This document shows, piece after piece, positions 1 to 9,581 of a stretch of 64,000 bases of DNA. How positions within the stretch are numbered: position 1 is the stretch's first letter; each line of letters begins with the position of its first letter. The notes beneath the pieces were generated by a model. It saw only the letters and a program-made list of their open reading frames with translations, made no database searches and was not told where the DNA came from. The stretch comes from Chloroflexota bacterium (GTDB taxonomy: Bacteria > Chloroflexota > Dehalococcoidia > Lucifugimonadales > UBA3495). The stretch covers positions 1 to 64,000 of the forward strand of contig JAPOQH010000006.1 in the NCBI GenBank assembly GCA_026710825.1. The letters run 5' to 3'. The position numbers and the translations under genes were made by a program.

Positions 1-130
1 TCGGGCAATCAGGGGTTCCTCACAATTCAGACAGAAACATCCGCAATCTGCCCCGCGCGGAACTTCATCAACCCCCACGATGCGCCGGTCAGCGGTTATA
101 GCAAATGGGTTTCGCAGACGGCGGGACGGA

Positions 131-325
131 CTACTCATTGTCATCACGCAATTTCAAACGGTACGCCATCAGAAGGCCTGCAACCGGAACGGACGCCGCT
201 AGAGACACCAGCAACGCGATGAGCTTCTGCTCCCCGTTCAAGTGCGGGCGTTTCAGGAGATACCACAACGATCCTACGAGAATTGCCACTACCATTGTCC
301 AGGCCACGAAAGCGCCGGGGTGCAA
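131..325 (-). CDS. Small two-helix membrane protein (hypothetical)
   Basis: A 64-residue reading frame starts at a TTG a few bases after the ruvB stop. It contains two hydrophobic stretches (about residues 9-23 and 37-53) separated by a short polar loop, and it ends in a charged tail (RLKLRDDNE). The frame is open further upstream inside ruvB, but the hydrophobic protein-like part lies entirely after the ruvB stop. A GTG or an ATG slightly downstream are alternative starts. It would be co-transcribed with ruvB. No family was recognised and no function is proposed. The case for coding rests on the two-helix pattern and its position. Confidence 0.5.
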   Translation of the reverse strand: MHPGAFVAWTMVVAILVGSLWYLLKRPHLNGEQKLIALLVSLAASVPVAGLLMAYRLKLRDDNE

Positions 326-330
326 TTGTC

Positions 331-1422
331 CTATCCGCCCCCGAACAACTGCGCCTGCCGCGCGTCGTCGTTGCCACCACCCCACGGCCATCCCATGTAC
401 TCGTACGCCAGCCGCGTCGCCATCCGACCCCTCGGCGTCCGCTCCAGGAACCCCTGCTGCAGCAGGAAAGGTTCCAGCACTTCCATCACCGTGGCCGCGT
501 CCTCGCTCATCGAGGCCGCCAGGGTATCCAGCCCAACGGGCCCGCCGTTGAACTTGTGGATGATGTTCGTCAGCAGGCGGTGGTCAGTTTCGTCCAGGCC
601 ACGCGAGTCGACCCCAAGGCGATCCAGCGACTCCCGCGCCACCGGCCCGGTGATCCGGTTGTCCGCTTTCACCAGCGCGTAGTCCCGCGCCCTCCGCAGC
701 AACCGGTTGGCGATCCTGGGCGTGCCCCTCGAGCGCACCGCCACCTCGCTAATCCCCTCGTCGTCTGCCTCAATCCCCAGGATGCGCGTCGAGCGGTTCA
801 CCACCGTCGTCATGTCCTCGTCGGAGTAATAATCAAGCCGGAACACTGACCCGAATCGGGACCGCAACGGCGCGCTCACCAGCGAGTACCGCGTCGTCGC
901 CCCCACCAGCGTGAACGGGTTGATCCGCAAGTTGATGCTCCGCGCCGACAACCCTTTTCCCACCACCCACGACAGGAAGAAGTCCTCCATCGCCGAGTAC
1001 ATCACCTCCTCCACCGCCCGGTTCAATCTGTGAATCTCGTCGATGAACAGCACGTCGTTGGGCTGCAATCCGGTCAGGATGGACGCCACGTCGCTCGCCC
1101 GCTCGATCGCAGGCCCCGCCGTCACCTTGATCGTCGCGCCCATCTCGTTGGCGATTATGTTCGCCAGAGTCGTCTTCCCCAGGCCCGGCGGCCCGTAGAT
1201 CACCACGTGGTCCAGCGGCTCACCCCGTATCCGCGCCGCCTGCATCGCGATGCTTAAATTCTCCTTGACCTGCGGCTGACCTACAAAATCGTCCATCCGC
1301 GCCGGCCGGAGCCTTGTTTCTTGCTCCCCGTCGTCTCCCTGCACGTCCGGCGACACCGTCCGAACCTCGGAATTTGCCGGCTCAGGCGAGTATTCCTCCG
1401 CGCTGTCCCTTGCGGTCGTCAT
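331..1422 (-). CDS. ruvB: Holliday junction branch-migration ATPase RuvB
   Basis: RuvB is the hexameric AAA+ motor that, with RuvA, drives branch migration of Holliday junctions in recombinational repair. The 363-residue product has Walker A ([11 protein letters not shown]), Walker B (DEIHRLN), the sensor and arginine-finger stretch [18 protein letters not shown] and a C-terminal winged-helix region ending in an RLAYEYMG-type motif. The ATG at 1422 is preferred. The frame extends upstream to a TTG at 1497, but the extra 25 residues are not RuvB-like and no ribosome site is visible there. ruvB is separated from the yebC-ruvC-ruvA cluster at 13.2-15.1 kb and is transcribed divergently from the FakA gene. 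Confidence 0.97.
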   Translation of the reverse strand: MTTARDSAEEYSPEPANSEVRTVSPDVQGDDGEQETRLRPARMDDFVGQPQVKENLSIAMQAARIRGEPLDHVVIYGPPGLGKTTLANIIANEMGATIKVTAGPAIERASDVASILTGLQPNDVLFIDEIHRLNRAVEEVMYSAMEDFFLSWVVGKGLSARSINLRINPFTLVGATTRYSLVSAPLRSRFGSVFRLDYYSDEDMTTVVNRSTRILGIEADDEGISEVAVRSRGTPRIANRLLRRARDYALVKADNRITGPVARESLDRLGVDSRGLDETDHRLLTNIIHKFNGGPVGLDTLAASMSEDAATVMEVLEPFLLQQGFLERTPRGRMATRLAYEYMGWPWGGGNDDARQAQLFGGG

Positions 1423-1481
1423 GGTTGCCACATCATACCCGAAATGGCACGCCCAACGCACGGAATGTGTAAAAACCCCCG

Positions 1482-1490
1482 TGCTATACT
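1482..1490 (+). promoter_or_regulatory. Extended -10 promoter upstream of fakA
   Basis: TGC directly followed by TATACT (1485-1490) forms an extended -10 element about 30 nt before the ATG at 1521. No convincing -35 box was seen. It lies in the short divergent gap between ruvB and fakA. Confidence 0.5.
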
Positions 1491-1520
1491 CTGCCAATCC
1501 TATACAGATCGACCAGTCAA

Positions 1521-3197
1521 ATGACCACCAGCACCACCATCCTCCTGGGCTCCGACCTGCGTCAGGCCATGCTCGGCGCCGCCGCGTACATGGAACTGTA
1601 CCGGGACGCCGCCAACGCCCTCAACGTATTCCCGGTGCCCGACGGCGACACCGGCACCAACATGCTCCTGACCCTGCGCGCCGGCATCGAGCAGATGAAC
1701 AAGGATGCCGACAAAGACGCCGCTTGGGAAGTCGCGGAGTCCATCGCCACCGGTGCCTTCTGGGGCGCTCGCGGCAACAGCGGCGTTATCCTCTCCCAAC
1801 TCCTCCGCGGTTTCGCCGATGGTGTTGCCGGCTCCGAGACCATCGAATCCTCGGACGCCGTCGCCGCCTTCCGCTCGGCCACCGATTCTGCGTATGGCGC
1901 GGTGAGCCAACCCCGCGAGGGAACCATGCTCTCCGTCATCCGCGGCGCGTCAGACGCCACGTTGCGCGCCAACGATGCTGGCGAACGCGACGTCGTCGCC
2001 CTGTGGCAAATCGCCTACGACGGCGCGATCGAAGCCTTGGCCCTGACTCCCGAGCAGTTGCCTGTACTCAAGGAAGCCGGCGTCGTCGATTCCGGCGGCC
2101 TCGGCGTCGTCGCCATCATCGGCGGCGCTCTCCGCCACCTCCAGGGCGATACCGGCCCGGCATCCGATCTCGGCCTCCGCAGCGTCGGCGGACTCATCGA
2201 CCCAACCCAGACCGCGTCTGTATCCATCGACAGCGATTTCCTTGACACGCACGAAGAGTCCGAGTTCGGCTACTGCACCCAGTTCGTCATCCACGGGCAC
2301 GAACTCAGCGTTGACGTCCTCCGCGCCGGTCTCGACGCCATTGCCGAGTCCACCGTCATCATTGGTGGCGGTTCCGCCGTCCGCGTCCACGTCCACACCG
2401 AGGATCCCGGCGCGGCGCTCACCTTCGGTGTAGCCCACGGCGATATCGACGAAGTCAAGATCGACAACATGAGCCTCCAGAACCGAGACTGGACCACCGG
2501 CCATCGCGAACGCTCGAGACCCGCCGAGATCCGCGCCGGCGTATCCGTCGTCGCCGTGGCGTCAGGTCCCGGCATCGCCGCCCTGTTCCAGGACGCCGGC
2601 TGCGCTGCCATCGTCCCCGGCGGCCAGACCCTCAACCCCAGCGCCAGCGAGATCATCGACGCCGCCCTGTCCGCCGGCACCACCGACGTCATCATCCTGC
2701 CCAATAACTCCAACGTCATCCTCACTGCCGGACAGGCCGCCGAGGCCGATACCGAAGGCGTCCGCCTCCACGTCGTCAACACGCGCTCCATGCCCCAGGG
2801 CACGGCGGCCATGCTCGGTTTCAACCCCGAGGTGTCGGTCACCGATAATCTGTCCAGCATGGACCAGGCCGCGACGTCCATCGAAACCCTCGAGGTCACC
2901 CAGGCCGTTCGGGATTCCATCGTCGATGGCCAGGAGGTCACCGAAGGCCAGTTCATGGCCATCCTCGACGGCAGCCTGGTCGCCCTCGCCGCTGACGCCG
3001 AATCCGCCGCCCTGGATGGCCTGTCCCATTCCTCGGTTGACGAAGACAGCATCATCACCCTCTATTGGGGCGAAGCCGTTGACGAGGAACGCGCCACCCG
3101 CTTACAGGAAACCCTGGAATCCGCCTACGATGGCGCCGAAGTCGATCTATACGCCGGCGGCCAGCCCCACTACCCCTATCTCGTTTCCGTCGAATAG
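1521..3197 (+). CDS. fakA: Fatty acid kinase catalytic subunit FakA-like (DAK2/DhaL domain)
   Basis: This 558-residue protein has the FakA/YloV layout: an N-terminal DhaL-type ATP-binding domain with [13 protein letters not shown] at residues 35-47, then a middle region and a C-terminal domain. In the known family FakA phosphorylates fatty acids held by a DegV-type carrier (FakB), and the acyl phosphate feeds phospholipid synthesis. The next gene, 39 nt downstream on the same strand, is a DegV protein, which strongly supports this role over dihydroxyacetone kinase. The start is the first ATG after an extended -10 box. No clear Shine-Dalgarno sequence is seen. Confidence 0.88.
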   Translation: MTTSTTILLGSDLRQAMLGAAAYMELYRDAANALNVFPVPDGDTGTNMLLTLRAGIEQMNKDADKDAAWEVAESIATGAFWGARGNSGVILSQLLRGFADGVAGSETIESSDAVAAFRSATDSAYGAVSQPREGTMLSVIRGASDATLRANDAGERDVVALWQIAYDGAIEALALTPEQLPVLKEAGVVDSGGLGVVAIIGGALRHLQGDTGPASDLGLRSVGGLIDPTQTASVSIDSDFLDTHEESEFGYCTQFVIHGHELSVDVLRAGLDAIAESTVIIGGGSAVRVHVHTEDPGAALTFGVAHGDIDEVKIDNMSLQNRDWTTGHRERSRPAEIRAGVSVVAVASGPGIAALFQDAGCAAIVPGGQTLNPSASEIIDAALSAGTTDVIILPNNSNVILTAGQAAEADTEGVRLHVVNTRSMPQGTAAMLGFNPEVSVTDNLSSMDQAATSIETLEVTQAVRDSIVDGQEVTEGQFMAILDGSLVALAADAESAALDGLSHSSVDEDSIITLYWGEAVDEERATRLQETLESAYDGAEVDLYAGGQPHYPYLVSVE

Positions 3198-3236
3198 CTG
3201 CACCGCACTCATAACCCCGTCATTGGAGCTATAAAC

Positions 3237-4073
3237 ATGGCAGTCAAAATCGTCTCCGACAGCACCTGCGACATCGCACGCGAAAACGTTGAAAGGCTTG
3301 GCATCACCCTGGTTCCCGCCTATGTCCTGTTCGGCGAGGAACAGTTCCGCCAGGGGATCGACATCAACCCAACCCAGTTCTACCAGCGCCTCCAGTCCTC
3401 TCCTCAACTGCCCAGCACCTCTCAGCCCACCCCCGGCGACTTCACCGAACGCCTCGAGCCCCTGGTCGCAGCCGGCGATCAGGTGGTTTGCGTCACCGTC
3501 GCCCGCCAACTCAGCGGCACCTATAACTCCGCAATTCAGGCCGCGGGCCAGTTCGACGATGGCGCAGTTACCGTCATCGACTCCCAGACCGCCTCAGTCG
3601 GCCACATGCTCCAGGTGATCGCCGCCGCCGAGGACGCCTCATCTCCGGATGCCACCGCGGAATCCGTCGCCGCCGCCGCCACCCAGCGCGCCGCCTCCGG
3701 CTACGGCCTCGCCATGGTGGACACCCTCGAATACCTCCAGAAAGGCGGCCGCATCGGCAAGGCCCAGGCATTCATGGGCTCCATCCTCAAGGTCAAGCCC
3801 ATCCTCAGCGTCGCCAACGGCGAGGTCTTGCCCGTAGACCGCCCCCGCAACCTGCGTCGCGGCCTGCAACGCCTGGAAGAATTGGTGCGCGAACACTCCG
3901 CCTCCGTCTCCAAGTTGGGAGTCGCCTACACCACCGACGCTGCCCCTGCCGAGGAAATGCGCAACCGCCTCTCCGACCTCGCCGACCCGGAAAACACCTA
4001 CACCATCCAGATCGGCTCCGCCATCGGCACCCACGTCGGCCCCGGCGCAATCGCCATCTCCACCCTCCCCTGA
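3237..4073 (+). CDS. DegV family fatty-acid-binding protein (FakB-like)
   Basis: The 278-residue product opens with the DegV signature VKIVSDSTCDIA and contains the QLSGTYNSA loop, the IDSQTAS motif and a GGRIGKAQAFMGSIL stretch, all typical of DegV fatty-acid-binding proteins. Proteins of this family bind one fatty acid and present its carboxylate to FakA. Adjacency to the DAK2 gene makes a FakA/FakB pair the natural reading. Acyl specificity cannot be read from the sequence. The length matches the family norm of about 280 residues. Confidence 0.9.
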   Translation: MAVKIVSDSTCDIARENVERLGITLVPAYVLFGEEQFRQGIDINPTQFYQRLQSSPQLPSTSQPTPGDFTERLEPLVAAGDQVVCVTVARQLSGTYNSAIQAAGQFDDGAVTVIDSQTASVGHMLQVIAAAEDASSPDATAESVAAAATQRAASGYGLAMVDTLEYLQKGGRIGKAQAFMGSILKVKPILSVANGEVLPVDRPRNLRRGLQRLEELVREHSASVSKLGVAYTTDAAPAEEMRNRLSDLADPENTYTIQIGSAIGTHVGPGAIAISTLP

Positions 4074-4118
4074 GCGCCCACCCAACAGCGGCCGCCAAAC
4101 CTAACGACCACCATCCGT

Positions 4119-4143
4119 AAGGGCGAATAATCACTCGCCCCTG
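4119..4143. repeat. Palindromic GGGCGA...TCGCCC repeat
   Basis: An inverted repeat (GGGCGA / TCGCCC, with AATAATCAC between) in the fakB-recG gap. It belongs to the dispersed GGGGCGAAT/ATTCGCCCC family also found at 18036, 40735, 48298, 48869 and 50091. Confidence 0.75.
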
Positions 4144-4232
4144 CTTGCGGCAGTGATGCCCTAACGTGCCAACCGCCGTATCACCGGTCGAGTAAATCCC
4201 ATAACCCCCAAGTCCTGATTCTGCCAGCGGCG

Positions 4233-4238
4233 TATAAT
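4233..4238 (+). promoter_or_regulatory. Consensus -10 box immediately before recG (possible leaderless mRNA)
   Basis: A perfect TATAAT ends only 7 nt before the recG ATG at 4246. The usual transcription start would fall on or next to the A of the ATG, and no Shine-Dalgarno sequence is present. The -35 region is weak. Confidence 0.5.
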
Positions 4239-4245
4239 CCAACCT

Positions 4246-6834
4246 ATGGACCCCGACCGCCGCGACAACGAGCCCATCTGGCGCGACGCCCTCCGTAAAA
4301 TCCTCGCCCTCGAAGAGCACAAGGGCTTCGGGGACAATGCCGTCAGCGGCGGCATCCGTCGTTTTATCGAACGCTGGGAACCCGACCTGCGCGAATACCT
4401 GGACGACGACACCCGCGCCCGTCAACTCATCGACCAACCCTACCGCGAACTGCCGCCCGACCAGCGTCGCGCCTGGGTCGCCGGCTGGCAGGCGGCCCTG
4501 GATGGCGTAGCCGTTCCACAACCGGCCCCAGCTGAATCAATGACCCTCGCAGACCCTGTCGTCTCGCCCACCCCACCACCCGCGCAGTCGCCGGCCGCCG
4601 CAGCGCCAGTGGAAACCCCCGGGCTCTTTGCGCCCGAAGAAACGTCTCCGTTGGTGCGTTTCCGTCGCCGCCTCCAGGCCTCTCCAACACCGAGCGCAAA
4701 CCCCATCGACCCTGATCAGCCCGTGTCCACCCTGCGCCGCATGGACGCCAAAACTGTCCAGCGCCTCGAGCAACTTGACGTGCGCTCAATCCGCGACCTC
4801 CTTTACACGCTCCCGCGCCGCCATGATGACCGCTCAGAGATCGCCAGCATCGCCGACCTGTATCCCGGCGGCACGTTCACCGTAGAGGGCAAGTTGGTCG
4901 ACATCCGTTCCGGCAGCGTCGGCCAGCGTCGCCTGCAACTCGCCGAGGGCATACTCAGCGACGACACCGGACAGATCGAACTCCAGTGGTTCGGACAGGG
5001 TTACCTCGCCCGTTCCTTGAAACCCGGCGATCACCTGGTCGTGAACGGCAAGGTCGACATCCATCGTGGCCGCCTGTCCATTTCATCCCCAGAGTACGAC
5101 GTGATCACACCCCGACAGCCGCCGCTCAACTCCGGCCGCGTCACACCGGTCTATCGCCTCACCCAGGGCATGACCGCCCGCAATCTGCGCAGCCTCACCT
5201 GGCAGGCCGTCACCCGGTCAGCCGGCCAAATCCCCGAAACGTTGCCCGATGACGCGCTGCAACGCACTGGATTGGCCGCATTGCCGGACGCCATTCGAGA
5301 CGCGCACTACCCCGCTGATTCTGCGGCTGCGGATCGCGGTCGCCGCCGCTTGGCCTTCGATGAAATCCTCGCGTTCCAGTTGGCCATCCTGGGACGCCGC
5401 CGCCACCGCGAGCGTAACGCCGTCGGCGCTCCCATCAAGTACCACGCCTCCACCGTCGACGGTTTCCTGAACGGCCTGCCCTTCACTCCCACCGCCGCCC
5501 AGTTGCGTTGCGTCGCCGAGATCCTGGAGGATATGGGCCGCGGTTCGCCTCCCATGAGTCGCCTGCTCCAGGGCGAGGTCGGCAGCGGCAAAACCCTGGT
5601 CGCCCTCGCCGCAATCCTGGCGGCGGCCTCAGCAAATCGCCAGTCCGCCCTGATGGCCCCCACCGAGGTGCTCGCCGAGCAGCATTTCCGCACCGTCAGC
5701 AAACTCCTCGACGGATTCGACCAGCCTTTGCAGCAGCCCAACGTGTTGTCGGCGTATCTACCGGACCTCCCGCGACCGTTCGCCTTCGGCCTGCTCACCG
5801 GCAGCACTCGCGTCGCGCCCCGCCGCGAGGTCCTTCGCATGGCCTCGGAGGGTCATCTCGACCTTCTCATCGGCACCCATGCCATCATCCAGGACGGCGT
5901 CGAACTGCCCAATCTCTCCCTGGCCATCGCCGATGAGCAGCATCGGTTCGGCGTGGAGCAGCGTTCCGCCCTGCGCGGCGCCGGCGAGGAACAGCCCCAT
6001 TCCCTGATGATGTCGGCCACACCCATTCCTCGCACCCTGCAGCTCACCCTCTACGGCGACCTGGATATCTCCTCCATCGACGAACTCCCTCCCGGCCGTC
6101 AGGAGATCCTCACCCGTGTCGTCCCCGAAGACAAACGCCACGCTGCTTACCGATTCGTCCGCCAGCAGGTCGAAGCCGGCCGGCAGGCGTTCGTAATCTG
6201 TCCGCTGGTCGAGGAATCCGACAAGCTGGACGTCCGCGCCGCCATCGACGAGCACAAGCGCCTCTCCGACGCGGTCTTCCCCGACCTCCGCGTCGGCCTC
6301 ATGCACGGCCGGCTCGCTCCACGCGAAAAAGACCGCGTCATGCGCCGGTTCCGCGATGCCGAGTTGGACATCCTCGTTGCCACCGCCGTCGTGGAAGTCG
6401 GGATCGACGTGCCCAACGCCACCGTGATGCTCATCGACGGCGCCGACCGGTTCGGCTTGTCTCAACTGCACCAGTTTCGGGGACGCGTCGGTCGCGGCGG
6501 GCACCAGAGCTATTGCCTGCTCATGTCGGAGTCGGAGTCAGAACGCGCCCACGAGCGACTGTCCGCCTTGGCCTCCAATAGCGACGGTTTCAAACTGGCG
6601 GAAATCGACCTGCAAATGCGCCGCGAGGGAGACATCTTCGGCACCAGCCAGAGCGGCGATCAGACGATCCTCCGCGTCGCCAACATATTCGACCAGGATC
6701 TGCTCGCCCTTGCCCGTCAGGAAGCCGGCCATATCATCGAGCGCGACCCCGAACTCGAGGATCCGCGCCATGCCGGCATCGCTGCCGAACGCGACCGCTT
6801 CCTCAGTCGCGTCGAATCCCACATCAGCGACTGA
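4246..6834 (+). CDS. recG: ATP-dependent DNA helicase RecG
   Basis: RecG remodels stalled replication forks and branched recombination intermediates. The 862-residue protein has an N-terminal extension (about 1-160, longer than in E. coli), an OB-fold wedge domain (about 190-330) and the helicase core. Walker A is GEVGSGKT near residue 445, the DExH box is DEQHRFGVEQR near residue 562, and the C-terminal helicase motifs include VVEVGIDVPNA and QLHQFRGRVGRGG. The chosen ATG is the first in frame and directly follows a TATAAT box. The gene converges with the response regulator downstream. Confidence 0.96.
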   Translation: MDPDRRDNEPIWRDALRKILALEEHKGFGDNAVSGGIRRFIERWEPDLREYLDDDTRARQLIDQPYRELPPDQRRAWVAGWQAALDGVAVPQPAPAESMTLADPVVSPTPPPAQSPAAAAPVETPGLFAPEETSPLVRFRRRLQASPTPSANPIDPDQPVSTLRRMDAKTVQRLEQLDVRSIRDLLYTLPRRHDDRSEIASIADLYPGGTFTVEGKLVDIRSGSVGQRRLQLAEGILSDDTGQIELQWFGQGYLARSLKPGDHLVVNGKVDIHRGRLSISSPEYDVITPRQPPLNSGRVTPVYRLTQGMTARNLRSLTWQAVTRSAGQIPETLPDDALQRTGLAALPDAIRDAHYPADSAAADRGRRRLAFDEILAFQLAILGRRRHRERNAVGAPIKYHASTVDGFLNGLPFTPTAAQLRCVAEILEDMGRGSPPMSRLLQGEVGSGKTLVALAAILAAASANRQSALMAPTEVLAEQHFRTVSKLLDGFDQPLQQPNVLSAYLPDLPRPFAFGLLTGSTRVAPRREVLRMASEGHLDLLIGTHAIIQDGVELPNLSLAIADEQHRFGVEQRSALRGAGEEQPHSLMMSATPIPRTLQLTLYGDLDISSIDELPPGRQEILTRVVPEDKRHAAYRFVRQQVEAGRQAFVICPLVEESDKLDVRAAIDEHKRLSDAVFPDLRVGLMHGRLAPREKDRVMRRFRDAELDILVATAVVEVGIDVPNATVMLIDGADRFGLSQLHQFRGRVGRGGHQSYCLLMSESESERAHERLSALASNSDGFKLAEIDLQMRREGDIFGTSQSGDQTILRVANIFDQDLLALARQEAGHIIERDPELEDPRHAGIAAERDRFLSRVESHISD

Positions 6835-6905
6835 ATCGCGACCCCTGGGTTCCGGCCGCGTCCCCGGTCGTCCTGAATCCTGGGGATGATCCGACGGTCC
6901 CGGCC

Positions 6906-7580
6906 TTAATCCTCCGACCCCACGTCCCTGAACCGGTACCCCACGTTCCAGATCGTCTCGACAAACAGGTGGTCCGGGTCCTCCACCTTGGAACGCAAAC
7001 GACGGATGTGCACGTCCACCGTGCGCGTCCCGCCCAGGTAGTCGTACCCCCAGACTTGGTTCAGCAACGCCTCTCGCGTGTACACCCTGCCCGGATTCGA
7101 CGCCAGCAGCGTGAGCAACTGGAACTCCTTGTACGTCAGCGAGATGCGACGTCCCCCCATCGTCACCTCGTAACTCTGGAGGTCGATGGTCAACTCGCCC
7201 ACTCGCACCACTTGGTCGGCGTTTCGACCGTTCCGCCGGAAAACAATCTGCCCGACCCGCGCCATCAACTCCGACGCGTTCAGTGGCGCGATGATAAAGT
7301 CGTCCGGATTGATCGTCGGGTCATACTGCGGCAGGAAAGTCGCATCCACTACCAGCATCGTGGGCAGGCTCAGTTGGTTGATCTGCTCGATCACCGATTG
7401 TGCTCCGATGCCAACCGCCGACATATCCAGCAGCACCACGTCCAGTCGGATCGTGTGCGCCGCGTCGTCCAGTTCTGCGATGTCGCTGCCCGCCTGACAC
7501 GACAAACCGGACGCGTCAATTTGCTTGACCAGCGACATCATCCCCTCTCCGGGACGTGTCAGGAGAAACACGTTGTACAA
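6906..7580 (-). CDS. OmpR/PhoB-type response regulator with degenerate receiver
   Basis: The C-terminal half (about 125-220) is a winged-helix DNA-binding domain of the OmpR family (YKEFQLLTLLASNPGRVYTREALL, with the VDVHIRRLRSKVEDP recognition region). The N-terminal receiver keeps an aspartate at the phosphorylation position (D52 in VLLDMS). The acidic pair expected near residues 8-9 reads T-R, and the conserved lysine near residue 98 is alanine (FIIAPLN). It may therefore work without phosphorylation. The start is a TTG at 7580; a GTG at 7571 is the alternative. No histidine kinase is nearby. It is divergent from the D-glutamate cyclase genes. Confidence 0.88.
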   Translation of the reverse strand: MYNVFLLTRPGEGMMSLVKQIDASGLSCQAGSDIAELDDAAHTIRLDVVLLDMSAVGIGAQSVIEQINQLSLPTMLVVDATFLPQYDPTINPDDFIIAPLNASELMARVGQIVFRRNGRNADQVVRVGELTIDLQSYEVTMGGRRISLTYKEFQLLTLLASNPGRVYTREALLNQVWGYDYLGGTRTVDVHIRRLRSKVEDPDHLFVETIWNVGYRFRDVGSED

Positions 7581-7631
7581 ACTGCCCGCCCGATCTGCCA
7601 GTTATGATTCGCCCCAGCGCTTCGCCCAAAA

Positions 7632-7661
7632 TTGACGCTGGTGCGTCCCGTTGTCTATCAT
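7632..7661 (+). promoter_or_regulatory. Promoter of the D-glutamate cyclase genes
   Basis: TTGACG (7632-7637), an 18-nt spacer and TATCAT (7656-7661) form a sigma-70-type promoter on the plus strand, leaving a leader of roughly 80 nt before the ATG at 7751. Confidence 0.55.
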
Positions 7662-7750
7662 GACTCGCCGTCGGCGCAATTCTAGCATAACCATTGTCTC
7701 TGCCAGACCGGTCGCCGCCGAATCATCCTGCCATTGAACGGGGTTTCCTC

Positions 7751-8548
7751 ATGACCACTGCCACTCTGTTGCCCACCCAGCCCTCCGACATCCGCCGCCT
7801 GATCCGCGCCGGGGAATACGACGGCGTTACCGCCGGCCTCGCCAACGGACACGTACAGGCCAACCTGGCCGTGCTTCCCCGCGACCTCGCCTTCGACTTC
7901 CTGCTCTTCTGCCAGCGCAATCCCCAGCCCTGTCCGATCCTGGAAGTGATCGAAGCCGGCTCCGTCGAACCGTCTTTCGTCGCCCCGGGCGCAGACATCA
8001 GCACCGATGTACCCGCATACCGCATCTACGAAAACGGCGAAATGACCGGCGAGTACCAGTCGGTCGCCGATTTCTGGCGCGACGACCTCGTCTCGTTCCT
8101 GTTGGGCTGCAGTTTCTCCTTCGAAGCCGCCATGTCCGATTCGGGCATACCGTTGCGCCACCAGGAAGCCGGCAGCAACGTCCCAATGTACATCACCAAC
8201 ATGCCCACCCGTCCCGCCGGCATGTTCAACGGCCCCATGGTGGTCAGCATGCGCCCCATACCACGAGAGCAGATCGTGCGTGCCGTACAGGTCACCTCCC
8301 GCTTCCCGGACACTCACGGCGCCCCCGTTCACATCGGCGACCCGTCTGCCATTGGCATCCGCGATATCGACAACCCGGAGTTCGGCGAAGCTGTCGAAAT
8401 CCGCCCCGGCGAAACCCCGGTGTTTTGGGCCTGCGGCGTCACTCCCCAGGCCGTCGCCCTCAACTGCAAGCCTCCCCTGATGATCACCCATGCCCCCGGC
8501 AAGATGTTCATCACCGACCGCCGGGACTCCGACTACGCCGTGATCTAG
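7751..8548 (+). CDS. DUF1445/YcsI family protein, N-terminal half of D-glutamate cyclase
   Basis: This 265-residue protein belongs to the YcsI/DUF1445 family, annotated as putative hydro-lyase. Recognisable parts are [17 protein letters not shown], the NVPMYITN stretch, [17 protein letters not shown] and the C-terminal [20 protein letters not shown]. In animal mitochondrial D-glutamate cyclase (DGLUCY) a domain of this family is the N-terminal half, and the protein converts D-glutamate to 5-oxo-D-proline. The gene for the matching C-terminal half lies about 150 nt downstream on the same strand. The ATG at 7751 starts the conserved region; an in-frame ATG-like start at 7694 adds 19 poorly conserved residues. 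Confidence 0.88.
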   Translation: MTTATLLPTQPSDIRRLIRAGEYDGVTAGLANGHVQANLAVLPRDLAFDFLLFCQRNPQPCPILEVIEAGSVEPSFVAPGADISTDVPAYRIYENGEMTGEYQSVADFWRDDLVSFLLGCSFSFEAAMSDSGIPLRHQEAGSNVPMYITNMPTRPAGMFNGPMVVSMRPIPREQIVRAVQVTSRFPDTHGAPVHIGDPSAIGIRDIDNPEFGEAVEIRPGETPVFWACGVTPQAVALNCKPPLMITHAPGKMFITDRRDSDYAVI

Positions 8549-8600
8549 CGAACCCTTACCTTCAACACGCTGGTCCCAAAACCAGATACGCCACCCAACA

Positions 8601-8628
8601 CGTCATTCCTGCGACAGCAGGAATCCAG
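8601..8628. repeat. ATTCCTGC/GCAGGAAT palindromic repeat
   Basis: ATTCCTGC, a short loop and GCAGGAAT form an 8-bp hairpin between the two D-glutamate cyclase genes. Related units occur at 13159-13185, 15364-15393, 19141-19170 and 51597-51626. Confidence 0.7.
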
Positions 8629-8696
8629 TGCCGTGAGCCAGACGGGCACGGGTCATCCCCATAACCCCAATCTAATCAAAGAGAGTGCGCTCAACA

Positions 8697-9563
8697 ATGC
8701 CAACCATCGAAGACATCATCCTCAACCACGACCGCAGGGGCATCACCGCGCTGCGTCCCCATCTCCCTGGGGACTTTTGCACCCAAGCCGCCCAGTACCT
8801 GCTGGAACATCCCGGGCCGGTCATCATCACCACCGGTTTCTACATCATCATGAGCGATGCCCCCGAAACCGACGGCCCTCCAGGGGCGTTCGCCATCGGC
8901 AATGCCATACGCGAACTCGGACACCCCGTCGCTTACGCCGTTGACGATCCCGTGGCCGGCATGATGTCCGACTGGCTCACCCAGCAAGGGGACCCCTCGC
9001 CCGTCATCGACTTCGCCATCACCGAAGACGCCGCCCGCAACTACCAGGCCGCCCGGAACGCCGTCGCCGAACACGAACCTTCCCTGGTCGTTTCCATCGA
9101 ACGCTGCGCCCCCGACGCCCACGGCATCTATCGCAACATGCGCGGCATCGACATCTCCGACAAAACGGCGCGCATCGACCGCCTGTTTGAACTCGGCATC
9201 CCGTCCATCGGCATCGGCGACGGCGGCAACGAAATCGGCATGGGCAACCTCCTCGACGTGGTGGAGGCTTCCGACAAGCTGCCCGATTACCCTGCCATCA
9301 CCACGTGCAACCAGCTCATCGCCTCCTCCACCTCCAACTGGGGCGGCTACGGCCTCGTCGCAGCGCTTTCCATCGCGGTGGGACGCAACCTGCTGCCCGA
9401 TATCGCAACCGACACCGAGTGCATCCGGTTCCTCGTCGACGCCGGCGCCGTCACTGGCGTCAGCGGCGCTCACGATTACCAGGTTGACGAGTTCACCTTG
9501 GAAGAAAACGCTGCGGTCCTCCAGGAACTTCACGACCACGTGTCGGCCAACTTGCCGGGCTGA
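8697..9563 (+). CDS. DUF4392 family protein, C-terminal half of D-glutamate cyclase
   Basis: The 288-residue product matches the DUF4392 domain that forms the C-terminal part of animal D-glutamate cyclase. Visible features are IITTGFYI near the N-terminus, ETDGPPGAFAIGNAI, the SIERCAPDAHGIYRNMRGID stretch, GIGDGGNEIGMGNL and the NQLIASSTSNWGGYGL motif. Together with the upstream DUF1445 gene it probably forms one D-glutamate-metabolising enzyme. The ATG at 8697 is preferred over a GTG at 8685; a weak GAGAG sits 12-16 nt upstream. A palindromic repeat separates the two genes, but no terminator is obvious. Confidence 0.88.
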   Translation: MPTIEDIILNHDRRGITALRPHLPGDFCTQAAQYLLEHPGPVIITTGFYIIMSDAPETDGPPGAFAIGNAIRELGHPVAYAVDDPVAGMMSDWLTQQGDPSPVIDFAITEDAARNYQAARNAVAEHEPSLVVSIERCAPDAHGIYRNMRGIDISDKTARIDRLFELGIPSIGIGDGGNEIGMGNLLDVVEASDKLPDYPAITTCNQLIASSTSNWGGYGLVAALSIAVGRNLLPDIATDTECIRFLVDAGAVTGVSGAHDYQVDEFTLEENAAVLQELHDHVSANLPG

Positions 9564-9581
9564 CACCAGGGGCGTATCGCC

